Shown here: piece by piece, positions 17,881 to 26,786 of the stretch
Position numbering within the stretch: the stretch's first letter is position 1
How the letters are laid out: the number at the start of each line of letters is the position of its first letter
Origin: CAWKAV01 sp963847735
GTDB lineage: Bacteria; Desulfobacterota; Desulfuromonadia; Desulfuromonadales; BM103
Assembly: GCA_963847735.1 (NCBI GenBank)
Contig: CAWKAV010000029.1
Location: 222,170 to 286,169, forward strand
Direction of reading: 5' to 3'
Length of the DNA stretch: 64,000 bases
Program-made: the position numbers and the translations under genes
Notes under the pieces: generated by a model
Seen by the model: only the letters and a program-made list of their open reading frames with translations
Database searches by the model: none
Told to the model about the DNA's origin: nothing

Positions 17881-20523
17881 TCACGGCCCGGCAACAGGCT
17901 CCAGCGGTGCAAGCGTTTCGAAACTGATTGTCAGCCCAGTACTGTCTTCGTCAACCTTGATGCAGCAGCCTCCTTCGGGGATCTCAGAAGCTATCATGGC
18001 ACGTCCTATTCTGGTCTCGAGGTGATGCTGCAGGTAACGCTTCAGAGGCCTTGCTCCGTAAACAGGATCATAAGCTGTCCTCGCAACAAAACTGCGCGCG
18101 GCCGGAGTCAACACAAGGGTGACCCCCCGACCCATCAGTCGCTGCTGCAACTCTTTGATCTGCAGATCGACAATCTGTTCTGTTTCCGGCAGAGTCAGGG
18201 GTTTGAACATAATAATATCATCAACCCGGTTGAGGAATTCCGGCCTGAAACCACTTCGCAGATCACGCAGCACCCATTCCCGGGCTGATTCCTTGATCAA
18301 ACCATCACCAGTCACCCCTTCGATGAGATGCTGGGAGCCGATATTGGAAGTCATAATGACTACCGTATTCTTAAAATCCACGGTCCGGCCATGGCTGTCG
18401 GTGATACGTCCGTCGTCGAGAACCTGCAACAGCACATTGAAGACATCCGGATGGGCCTTTTCTATCTCATCGAACAACACCACGCTGTAGGGATGGCGCC
18501 GAACGGCTTCGGAGAGCTGGCCACCCTCCTCGAAGCCAACGTAGCCGGGTGGCGCACCGATCAAACGACTGACCGCATGCTTCTCCATGAATTCCGACAT
18601 GTCGATCCGCACCATGTTCTCCTCGCTGTCGAACAGGGCTTCGGAGAGCGCCCTTGCCAGTTCAGTTTTACCGACGCCAGTCGGCCCCAGGAAGATAAAT
18701 GAACCGATCGGTCGACGTGGGTCCTTGATGCCGGCCCTGGCACGGATAACGGCATCGGCAACCAGCTGTACAGCCTCATCCTGACCGACCACTCGCTGAT
18801 GCAGGGTCTGGTCGAGCTTGAGCAACTTTTCCTTCTCACCTTCGACCAGGCGGGTGACGGGTATACCGGTCCAGAGAGCGACAATGCCGGCGATCTCATC
18901 CTCCGTCACCTCTTCACGCAACAGGCGTGTACCGTCATCCCCGTCAGCGAGCTTTGATTCCGCCGCGTGCAGTTGCTGCTCCAGTTCCGGCAGACGCCCG
19001 TGCTTGAGCTCAGCAGCGCGATTCAAATCATATTCCCGTCCGGCAACTTCAATCTGCTGACGGGTTTTCTCGATTTCCTCCCGCAAGGACTGAAGCTTCT
19101 TGATCCCCTCTTTCTCATGCTCCCACTGCGTCATTAACGTATTCGACTGATGACGCAGGTCAGCCAATTCCTTGCGCAGATGCTCAAGCCGCACCTGGCT
19201 GGCTTTGTCCTTCTCCTTTTTCAGGGCAGCTTCTTCGATCTCCAGTTGCATCACCCGCCGGGTTACTTCATCAAGATCGGTTGGCAACGAATCGATCTCG
19301 GTGCGAATCATGGCACAGGCCTCATCGACCAGGTCAATCGCCTTGTCTGGCAAAAAACGGTCGGAGATGTAACGATGGCTCAGGGTGGCTGCAGCCACCA
19401 GTGAATTATCCAGGATTCGTACGCCGTGATGAACTTCGAAACGATCTTTCAGTCCACGCAGAATACTGATGGTATCTTCAACCGTCGGTTGTTCTACCAA
19501 AACTGGCTGGAAGCGCCGCTCCAGGGCTTTGTCCTTTTCGATATACTGACGATACTCGTCGAGGGTCGTTGCACCCACACAGTGCAACTCACCTCGCGCC
19601 AGCATCGGCTTCAGCATGTTACCGGCGTCGATAGCCCCTTCCGCTTTGCCAGTGCCAACAATGGTATGCAGCTCATCGATGAAGAGTAGAATCCGGCCAT
19701 CACTTTGACGAATCTCGTTGAGGACGGCTTTCAGTCGCTCTTCGAACTCACCGCGGTACTTGGCGCCAGCAAGCAACGACCCCATATCAAGGGCAAAAAT
19801 TGTTTTGTCCTTCAAACCCTCAGGGACATCTCCACGGACGATTCGTTGCGCCAACCCTTCGACGATCGCCGTCTTGCCGACCCCGGGCTCACCGATCAGG
19901 ACCGGATTGTTCTTGGTTTTACGCGACAGGATGCGGATCACCCGCCGGATTTCGCCATCCCGGCCGATCACCGGATCGAGCTTGCCTTTCTGGACCTCCT
20001 TGACCAGGTCGCGGCCATACTTCTCCAAAGCCTCGTAGGTCCCCTCGGGGTCGGCGCTGGTCACTCTTTGATGCCCCCGCACGGCAGTCAATGTCTGGAG
20101 GAGTCGATCGCGGCTCAGATTAAACTGCTGCAGCACCCTGCCCACGGCTGTTTTACTGCCTTCATCAGTCATCACCAGCAGCAGATGTTCGACACTGATA
20201 AAATCGTCCTTGAGCCGCTTGGCCTCTGTTTCGGCTTTGACAAGCAATTGATTGAAGCGCTGAGTGACATAGATCTTGCCTGATTCAACACCGGCCCCCG
20301 AGACCGAAGGCAGGCGTTGCAATTCAGACCGAACCGCGTCGATCACGGCCCCGGGATCGATATCGAGCCGTTGCACAAGTCGCGTCACGAGACCACCCTC
20401 CTGTTCAAGGAGCGCCAATAGCAGGTGCTCACCATCGACTTCGACATGGCCATTCCGGACCGCCAAACTCTGGGCCGACTGGATTGCTTCCTGGGTTTTT
20501 TGGGTCATACGGTTAAGATCCAT
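17881..20523 (-). CDS. clpB: ATP-dependent disaggregase ClpB
   Basis: Hexameric AAA+ chaperone that, with DnaK, rescues aggregated proteins. I see the N-terminal double Clp repeat (TQKTQEAIQSAQSLAVRNGH), first Walker A GEPGVGKTAIVEGLAQRI, the M-domain coiled coil at about residues 400-525, second Walker A GPTGVGKTELARALSEALF, and Walker B VVLFDEIEKAHPDVF. About 880 residues, normal for ClpB. I choose the ATG at 20523 (MDLNRMTQ) because GGGAGAAC sits six bases upstream; an in-frame GTG/ATG-like start eight codons earlier has no ribosome site. A sigma-32-like promoter lies about 95-120 nt upstream, consistent with heat-shock control. Confidence 0.97.
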   Translation of the reverse strand: MDLNRMTQKTQEAIQSAQSLAVRNGHVEVDGEHLLLALLEQEGGLVTRLVQRLDIDPGAVIDAVRSELQRLPSVSGAGVESGKIYVTQRFNQLLVKAETEAKRLKDDFISVEHLLLVMTDEGSKTAVGRVLQQFNLSRDRLLQTLTAVRGHQRVTSADPEGTYEALEKYGRDLVKEVQKGKLDPVIGRDGEIRRVIRILSRKTKNNPVLIGEPGVGKTAIVEGLAQRIVRGDVPEGLKDKTIFALDMGSLLAGAKYRGEFEERLKAVLNEIRQSDGRILLFIDELHTIVGTGKAEGAIDAGNMLKPMLARGELHCVGATTLDEYRQYIEKDKALERRFQPVLVEQPTVEDTISILRGLKDRFEVHHGVRILDNSLVAAATLSHRYISDRFLPDKAIDLVDEACAMIRTEIDSLPTDLDEVTRRVMQLEIEEAALKKEKDKASQVRLEHLRKELADLRHQSNTLMTQWEHEKEGIKKLQSLREEIEKTRQQIEVAGREYDLNRAAELKHGRLPELEQQLHAAESKLADGDDGTRLLREEVTEDEIAGIVALWTGIPVTRLVEGEKEKLLKLDQTLHQRVVGQDEAVQLVADAVIRARAGIKDPRRPIGSFIFLGPTGVGKTELARALSEALFDSEENMVRIDMSEFMEKHAVSRLIGAPPGYVGFEEGGQLSEAVRRHPYSVVLFDEIEKAHPDVFNVLLQVLDDGRITDSHGRTVDFKNTVVIMTSNIGSQHLIEGVTGDGLIKESAREWVLRDLRSGFRPEFLNRVDDIIMFKPLTLPETEQIVDLQIKELQQRLMGRGVTLVLTPAARSFVARTAYDPVYGARPLKRYLQHHLETRIGRAMIASEIPEGGCCIKVDEDSTGLTISFETLAPLEPVAGP

Positions 20524-20612
20524 AATAGTTCTCCCTGGACTCTTCAAATATTTGTATGCGCTAAGAGTTTATCCAACTCCTGACATATTGCATCTTCGCA
20601 AATTCGAACCTA

Positions 20613-20641
20613 ATGTAGTGACCCGGTCGCACCATTTCAAG
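20613..20641 (-). promoter_or_regulatory. candidate sigma-32 (RpoH) promoter of clpB
   Basis: On the minus strand CTTGAAA (20635-20641) is an exact match to the RpoH -35 box, followed after 14 nt by CACTACAT (20613-20620), close to the CCCCAT-type -10. The location about 90 nt upstream of the clpB start codon and the identity of the gene support it. No CIRCE element was found. Confidence 0.5.
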
Positions 20642-20691
20642 AATCCACCGGCAAATAAAACACACTCTGATCACATCTTCGCTGGAAAGGC

Positions 20692-20720
20692 TTTCCACAT
20701 CGGGCCAGCATCTATATAAT
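20692..20720 (+). promoter_or_regulatory. candidate promoter for the JAB-DinG gene
   Basis: A perfect -10 TATAAT (20715-20720) lies 17 nt after TTTCCA (20692-20697). Transcription would begin near 20727, only about five bases before the ATG at 20732, so the message would be nearly leaderless; no Shine-Dalgarno is visible there. Confidence 0.45.
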
Positions 20721-20731
20721 GCCCGGCGATT

Positions 20732-23272
20732 ATGAATAAATATATTTCGGCAGATTCTCAGGCAAAGCTGCGACAGGAAATTCTCGAAGCCTCCGGCAAC
20801 GAAGTTTTCTGCATCGGGCGTACCGATTCGGAGCAGGTGGTTGTCGATCTGGAAATTCTTGCCCGTGGCAACCGCGAAGCGGTCCCCACCATACTTCAGG
20901 GCTGCCGCCCCGGTGATGTCCTTATCCACAACCATCCGAGCGGGCACCTCGAACCTTCACGTCCAGACCTGGACATTGCCGGCAACCTTGGCTCCCTGGG
21001 AGTCGGGTTTTACATTGTCAACAACCAGGTCAGCAAACTCTACCGGGTTGTTGAAGCCTTTGTCCCGACGCAGGACAAAACCCTTGCATATGAACAAGTC
21101 ACGGCGCTGCTCGGGCAGGGAGGCAAGGTCTGTCAAAATCTTCCCGGATTTGAAGACCGTCCCGAACAGCTGCGAATGGCGTTCGCAGTCACGGAAGCTC
21201 TCAATCATCACCGCATAGCCATGATCGAAGCTGGTACAGGCACGGGCAAGAGCCTCGCCTACCTGGTTCCGGCCATCCTCTGGACCATTGCCAACAACGA
21301 GCGCGTGGTTGTCTCTACCAACACTATCAATTTGCAGGAGCAGCTCATCCGCAAGGACTTGCCATTCCTGCAGCGCGCCACCGGACTTGATTTTCGGGTT
21401 GAGCTGGTCAAAGGCCGATCGAATTACCTCTGCAAACGTCGGCTGGAGACAGCCGCCGCCGAGCCCGGCCTTTTTGACACTGAACATGTCGGTGAGCTGA
21501 AGGCGTTGCGTGACTGGGCAGAACAAACCAACGACGGCTCCCGTGAGGACCTCTCTTTTCTGCCGCAGGGGGCGCTGTGGGAAGAGGTCTGCTGCGAAGC
21601 GGACCAGTGCAGCCGCAGCCAGTGCCCGTATTTTAACAGCTGTTTCTTTCATCAGGCCAGACGGCGGGCCGCCCGCGCCGACATCCTGGTGGTTAATCAC
21701 GCCCTGCTTCTGGCAGACCTCTCTTTGCGACAGCAGACCGACAATTATTCAGCCCTGGCTGTCCTGCCGCCATTTTCCAGGCTGGTGATAGACGAGGCCC
21801 ACCACCTGGAAGAAGTTGCAACGCGCTATTTCAGCACCCAGGTCACCCGTTTTGCCTTCGCCCGCGTTCTCAACCGACTGCGCCATCCCCGCAAGCCACA
21901 GCGCGGTCTGCTGCCGCGGCTTGTCGTACAACTTGGACAATCCCTTGACGACAGCAAGGATGCTCTCTACAGGGATTTGCATGAGCGTATTGAAAGTCTC
22001 ATCAACCAACGCCAGGAATTGCTCGATCGAGCGTTTGCCGAGCTTGATCAGGCCGGTCAGGATTTATCAGAAGCCCTTGGCACTGAGCTTCGTGACGGCC
22101 TGGAGATCCGCCAGCGGCTGATCCAGACTTTTACCGAGGGTCCCGCATGGCAAAAGGTGGAGGGCTTGTTGCGTAGCCTGGCCCGTGCGACAGGCGACTT
22201 CGGCGACTCGCTGCAGGACCTTCTGAAGGCCTTGCGCAAACTCCCTGACGATGCCGCCGAGGCGACACGCTCGACCTGCACGGACCTTGCCGGCATCAGC
22301 ATGAGACTTCGGGCCATTGCTGAACATTTGCAGGCCTTTGTCGCCAGAGACCCAAGGTCATGTGCCTGGTTTGAAATCAGCACCGGACGTATCGGGCGCG
22401 GCGAAGGAATCATTACCCGTCTCTGCACGGCACCGCTGGAGGTCGCACCGCTCTTGCGGGAAACGCTTATGGAGCGCATGCAGACCGTTGTCCTGACCAG
22501 TGCAACCTTGACCGTGGGAGGCCGTTTTGATTATCTGCGTCAGCGGACCGGCCTCAACGACCTTGAGACCGGACGTCTCTCTGAGCTGCTGCTTGCGTCA
22601 CCCTTCGATTTCAGAAAACAGGCTCTGCTGGCAGTTCCCACCGACATTCCTGAACCCGGTCGTCCAGGATACGCCGAAGCGGTCCGCGACCTGACCGAAC
22701 AGGCTCTGCTCGCCGCCGACGGCCGCAGCTTTGTCCTCTTTACCGCCTATAGCCTGTTGCGTCGCATACATGGCGAACTATCACCGGGACTGGCCGCTCG
22801 CGGCTACCAGGTTCTGCGTCAGGGTGAAGCCACCCGCCACGACCTGTTGCAGAAATTCAGCCAGGATCCGACCAGCATTCTGTTTGCCACCGACTCTTTC
22901 TGGGAAGGGGTCGATGTCCCGGGGCGAGCCCTGGAGCAGGTCATCATCGCCAGACTGCCCTTCAAGGTGCCCACGGAGCCGATCCTCGAAGCACGCGCCG
23001 AAGCGATCGCCCAGGCCGGCGGCGACTCCTTTATGGATTACACGGTTCCCCAGGCGGTCATTCGCTTCCGGCAGGGGTTCGGCCGTCTGATCCGCCATCG
23101 TACGGATCGTGGCGTCGTCCTGATTCTCGACAGCCGTGTCGTCAGGCGCGGTTACGGTCGTCTGTTTTTGAATTCCCTGCCAGACGTCCCCGTATCAACC
23201 GTGCCGCAATCTGAACTGATCCAGACCATCAGAGACTTCTTCAGGGAGCAAGAAAAGGACCCCGACGACTAG
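20732..23272 (+). CDS. dinG: DinG-family helicase with N-terminal JAB/JAMM (RadC-like) domain
   Basis: An 846-residue fusion. Residues 1 to about 115 carry a complete JAMM metal motif HxHx7Sx2D (HNHPSGHLEPSRPD), the zinc-binding signature of RadC-like and deubiquitinase-fold domains. The rest is an XPD/DinG superfamily 2 helicase: Walker A EAGTGTGKSLAYL, four cysteines for an Fe-S cluster (CCEADQC...CPYFNSC), DEAH box VIDEAHHLEE, VLTSATL, DSFWEGVDVPG and a C-terminal QGFGRLIRH motif. DinG unwinds DNA and R-loops 5'-3'. The JAB part may be a nuclease-like or peptidase-like module, or structural; unknown. It is divergent from clpB and followed by a short gap and an aminotransferase gene. Confidence 0.9.
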   Translation: MNKYISADSQAKLRQEILEASGNEVFCIGRTDSEQVVVDLEILARGNREAVPTILQGCRPGDVLIHNHPSGHLEPSRPDLDIAGNLGSLGVGFYIVNNQVSKLYRVVEAFVPTQDKTLAYEQVTALLGQGGKVCQNLPGFEDRPEQLRMAFAVTEALNHHRIAMIEAGTGTGKSLAYLVPAILWTIANNERVVVSTNTINLQEQLIRKDLPFLQRATGLDFRVELVKGRSNYLCKRRLETAAAEPGLFDTEHVGELKALRDWAEQTNDGSREDLSFLPQGALWEEVCCEADQCSRSQCPYFNSCFFHQARRRAARADILVVNHALLLADLSLRQQTDNYSALAVLPPFSRLVIDEAHHLEEVATRYFSTQVTRFAFARVLNRLRHPRKPQRGLLPRLVVQLGQSLDDSKDALYRDLHERIESLINQRQELLDRAFAELDQAGQDLSEALGTELRDGLEIRQRLIQTFTEGPAWQKVEGLLRSLARATGDFGDSLQDLLKALRKLPDDAAEATRSTCTDLAGISMRLRAIAEHLQAFVARDPRSCAWFEISTGRIGRGEGIITRLCTAPLEVAPLLRETLMERMQTVVLTSATLTVGGRFDYLRQRTGLNDLETGRLSELLLASPFDFRKQALLAVPTDIPEPGRPGYAEAVRDLTEQALLAADGRSFVLFTAYSLLRRIHGELSPGLAARGYQVLRQGEATRHDLLQKFSQDPTSILFATDSFWEGVDVPGRALEQVIIARLPFKVPTEPILEARAEAIAQAGGDSFMDYTVPQAVIRFRQGFGRLIRHRTDRGVVLILDSRVVRRGYGRLFLNSLPDVPVSTVPQSELIQTIRDFFREQEKDPDD

Positions 23273-23387
23273 CACGACGCAGCTCCTGCAACAAAATCAT
23301 GTCACCAACTACAGTCAACAAATCGTTGACAAGCTGCATCGCCTGTGATAACAGACGGAAACTCTTTTCTAGGCAATGGAGCGATTC

Positions 23388-23489
23388 ATGTTCAAGGCAG
23401 CAGCAACCACCGTAGCGGCACAGGCAGCCCGAGCTAACAGCGCGGCGGCGGCCGCTTGCCGGGAGTTTGCTCATTGCCTTGAGAACTGA
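23388..23489 (+). CDS. possible small Ala-rich ORF (33 aa)
   Basis: ATG preceded by GGAG at six-base spacing opens a 33-codon ORF (MFKAAATTVAAQAARANS, four further Ala, then a short tail with two Cys) that ends 20 bases before a strong terminator. It resembles no family I know. The alanine richness may simply reflect GCG/GCC composition, and a longer ORF also exists on the other strand across this stretch. Low confidence. Confidence 0.2.
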   Translation: MFKAAATTVAAQAARANSAAAAACREFAHCLEN

Positions 23490-23508
23490 TTGATCCTTTT
23501 ACCAGATC

Positions 23509-23540
23509 AAGGCCATGGGCAACCGCCCATGGCCTTTTTA
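23509..23540 (+). terminator. intrinsic terminator downstream of JAB-DinG
   Basis: A perfect 12-bp stem (23509-23520 and 23525-23536; core GGCCATGGGC) with an AACC tetraloop and a T5 run. It separates the helicase transcript from the aminotransferase gene that starts about 30 nt later. Confidence 0.85.
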
Positions 23541-23567
23541 CTTTGACAAAATGAGTTGGAGGAGATC

Positions 23568-24882
23568 ATGCGCAACAATATCGTTCATATCGGGGCCGGC
23601 GAACTGACTTACGAAATTCGGGCCATCGTGGAGATTGCCGACAAGCTTAAAGCCCTCGGCATCAAGACCAACATGGAGAACATCGGCGACCCGGTTGCCA
23701 AGGGTGAAGTCATCCCGCTGTGGATGAAGCAGATCGTCGCCGATCTGGCCATGCAGGATTGCAGCTACGGATATTGCGCAACCAGGGGAGTCCTGGAGAC
23801 CCGTCAGTTCCTCGCCGAGATGACCAATCGCCGCGGCAAGACACAGATCACGGCCAACGACATCATTTTCTTCAACGGGCTGGGTGATGCAATCCAGAAG
23901 GTTTATGGCCTGTTGCGGCGCGAATCCCGCGTGATCGGACCCTCACCGACCTATTCTACCCATTCGTCCGGTGAGGCCGCCCATGCCGGCCAAAGTCCGA
24001 TCTGCTACCGTCTCGATCCGGCCAACAAATGGTATCCCGACCTTGATGATCTGCGTCTCTCGATCAAGTACAATCCGACCATCTCCGGCATCCTGATCAT
24101 CAATCCGGACAACCCCACCGGAGCCGTCTGGCCGGAGCGCATCCTTACGGAAATGGTGGCGATCGCCAAGGAGTACGATCTCTTCATTATTGCCGATGAG
24201 ATCTATCAGAACCTGGTCTACAACGGCCAATCGACCAAGCCGATTTCCGACCTGATCGGAGATGTGCCAGCCATCTCCATGAAGGGAATCAGCAAGGAAC
24301 TGCCCTGGCCCGGGTCTCGCTGCGGCTGGATCGAGGTCTACAATGCCGACAAGGATCCGATGTTCAAACGCTACATCCAGAGCATCGTTGACTCGAAAAT
24401 GGTCGAAGTCTGTTCAACAACTCTGCCGCAGAAAGCGATTCCGCCCATCCTCAGCCACCCTGAGTATCCGGCCTGGCTTGAGGAGCGCGATCACCCGCTA
24501 TGAAAAATTCTCCAATATCGCCTACGAGATTCTCAAAAAAGTTCCGGGAATCAAGGTCAACCGGACCAACGGGGCTTTCTACATGAGCGTTGCGTTCAAG
24601 GACGGCAGCTCAATAACAGGCAGACCCTGCCGATCGAAATCCCGGAAGTTCACGAAATGGTCGAAGAACCTGGTCAACCAGCCGGGCGTCTCTCCGGACA
24701 AACGGTTCGTCTATTACCTGCTGGCTTCAACCGGGATTTGCGTCGTGCCGCTGTCGTCCTTCTTCACGCCCGAACAGGGCTTCCGCATCACCCTGCTGGA
24801 ACGGGACGAAGCAACCTTCACCCGCATTTTCAAAAATATTGCGGACAATATTACGAAATACCTGGAATCAGGCAGCGAATAA
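23568..24882 (+). CDS. PLP-dependent class I/II aminotransferase, frameshifted
   Basis: Fold-type I aminotransferase of about 437 residues after correction. I see SYGYCATRGVLETRQFLAE, the substrate/PLP region PDNPTGAVWP, ADEIYQNLVY, and SMKGISKELPWPGSRCGW, where the Lys of SKE is the likely Schiff-base lysine. The reading frame breaks at about 24489 (one extra base, LEE then RITRYEKF). A second, self-compensating pair of indels lies between about 24611 and 24676: the other frame there reads LNNRQTLPIEIPEVHEMVEE. The ATG at 23568 has an ideal GGAGGAG site. Substrate not clear; relatives are annotated as aspartate/alanine/aromatic aminotransferases. The gene ends just before a terminator. The shifts look like sequencing errors. 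Confidence 0.8.
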
Positions 24883-24893
24883 TAGCAGAGACA

Positions 24894-24924
24894 AAAAGGC
24901 CGGCACTAAAACGCCGGCCTTTTT
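24894..24924 (+). terminator. intrinsic terminator after the aminotransferase gene
   Basis: An 11-bp stem (24894-24904 and 24913-24923; core AGGCCGGC) with an 8-nt loop and a T run, 12 nt after the stop codon. Confidence 0.85.
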
Positions 24925-25060
24925 GGTATACTGCTTGGAGTCTGTCAGTTTAATCCGAAAACGTCTGCTCCGACTCGAGCTGACCATATCTGGCTTGTAT
25001 AAATCGATCTCTCTCTGGAGCTCCCGGGACCCGCATGCTCACTCCAAATCAGACTCAAAC

Positions 25061-26458
25061 ATGACACACTGATCACCTCAACAGATCAGTTGGTCAATTT
25101 CTTGCCGACGGAGCCCGACACGAAAGCGAGTGGGGCATCGGTGCGGAGATGGAAAAACTGGTTCTCGATGCCCGGACCGGCGAAGCCGCCGCGTTCTCCA
25201 GAATCGAGGCGTTACTGGCAGAATTGGCAAAAACCGGCGACTGGCAGCGAGCTTCGTGAGGGGGCCCGACTGATCGGCCTGCAAGGTCCGCATTCGTCCG
25301 TCACTCTCGAGCCTGGCGGCCAACTGGAGCTTTCCGGACAGCTCTGTGCCGACCTATTCTGCAATTGCAGCGATTTCTCGCGGCTATATTGCCAATGCCG
25401 TCGCGGCCTGCGACAAACTGGGCCTGGTTCTGGTCGGTTTGGGCACACAGCCTTTCAGCCGCCTGGAAGAGATCGAATGGACGCCCAAGTCCCGTTACGA
25501 CATCATGGGACCCTACATGCTGAAAACCGGCGATATGGGCCAGCGCATGATGAAACAAAGCGCCGGATTACAGGTTAACCTGGACTTCAGAGACGAAGCC
25601 GACTGCATGAGAAAGCTGCGCCTGGCCCAGGCATTCGCTCCCCTGCTTTACGGGCTTTTCGCCAATTCACCGATTCTGGACGGACAACCAAGCGGTTTTT
25701 TGACCACGCGCGGCGAAATCTGGTCGCGAACCGATCCTGACCGGACCGGGCTGCTGCCTTTTCTCGACAAACCGGAGGCAGGCTTTATCGACTACGTCGA
25801 ATACGCTCTCGATGTACCGATGTACTTTATCATTCGCGACGGCCAGTATATTGACCTGACCCAACAACCCGTCAAGTTTCGCGACTACCTGGCCTCGGGT
25901 CACAACCAGCACCGGGCAACCCTTGCCGATTGGGATCTGCACTTGTCGACTCTCTTTCCCGAAGTTCGACTGCGCCCGCAGATCGAGGTGCGCTGCGCTG
26001 ACAGCCTGCCTCCACATCTGGTCCTGACCGTGGCGGCTCTGCTCAAAGGGCTGATGTACGACGAACAAGCATTCAAAACGGCCTGGGAATACTGCCGGCC
26101 GGATTCGCAGGCAGAGGTCGCAAAAGCCTGTCGACAGGCATGGCGGCTGGGATTAAGGGCCCCCTGGAAAGAAGGGACCCTGCAGGATCTGGCTCGAACC
26201 TGCCTGGCTTTGGCACGTGGTGGCCTTGACCGTCAACAATTCCGTCGCGGCCAGGAGCGGAGCGAAAGCCATTTTTTAAACGGCCTCGACAGCATCGTCG
26301 GAAGTGGTGTCACCCTTGCCGAAAAGCTCTTGCAAAACTGGCATGGAAGCCGTCAGGAAAAGCTTAAATCATTGGTTGAGCATTGTGGATTTTTCGATGT
26401 TTCCTCTACCACTCTCAATCGGGATTGTTCAGAAGCGCAGTTAAAAGCTGTGGACTGA
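25061..26458 (+). CDS. gshA: glutamate--cysteine ligase (plant-type GCS2), frameshifted
   Basis: Catalyses the first step of glutathione (or a related thiol) synthesis. Motifs of the plant/proteobacterial GCS family are clear: SEWGIGAEMEKLVLD, LIGLQGPHSSVTLEPGGQLELSG, SRYDIMGPYMLKTGDMGQRMM, QVNLDFRDEADCMRKLR, FANSPILDGQPSGFLTTRGEIW and YALDVPMYF. They lie in three frames. One extra base near 25070, one near 25250 and one near 25343 would restore about 464 residues, the normal size. The ATG at 25061 (MTH then a shift) is my best start, but there is no good ribosome site, so it is uncertain. No glutathione synthetase gene follows. The intact C-terminal 370 residues begin about 25346. Confidence 0.8.
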
Positions 26459-26578
26459 TCATCATTTTTTCGCGACATGCGCCGTTTTTTTCTGGTCGTT
26501 GCAAGTTAGGATACAAACCATCAAGGGTTCGTTATGGCAAACGGACCGGCGATTTTTAACCTTCTTCACCTCCTCCAA

Positions 26579-26611
26579 CCAAGGCCGACCCCGACACGGG
26601 GTCGGCCTTGG
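26579..26611 (+). terminator. hairpin after the glutamate-cysteine ligase gene
   Basis: A perfect 14-bp stem (26579-26592 and 26598-26611) with a 5-nt loop, about 120 nt after the stop. The downstream T run is weak (CGTTTCATC). The rest of the 328-nt gap up to the transketolase gene shows only a possible TTGTCT (26720) / TATAGT (26743) promoter with 17-nt spacing. Confidence 0.55.
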
Positions 26612-26786
26612 CGTTTCATCACCCTGGAACGCTGCCCGGCATGACCTCAAAGGAATAAATCCTTCCTGACACAGGCGTCAACATACTCCTTCATAAGCGA
26701 TTTATCGTCGAATTTGCGCTTGTCTTGCCGCCGACGGGTCAGTATAGTGACCGCTCAACGCAAACCGTTTCTTCGAGGAGTTTTCA

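Noticed and set aside
20524..20731. A CIRCE operator upstream of clpB
   Set aside because: No TTAGCACTC-N9-GAGTGCTAA palindrome is present; the RpoH-like promoter is a better explanation.
23241..23474. A 77-codon Cys-rich minus-strand ORF
   Set aside because: It overlaps the end of the helicase gene and runs against the terminator; the cysteines arise from the reverse reading of Ala-type codons.
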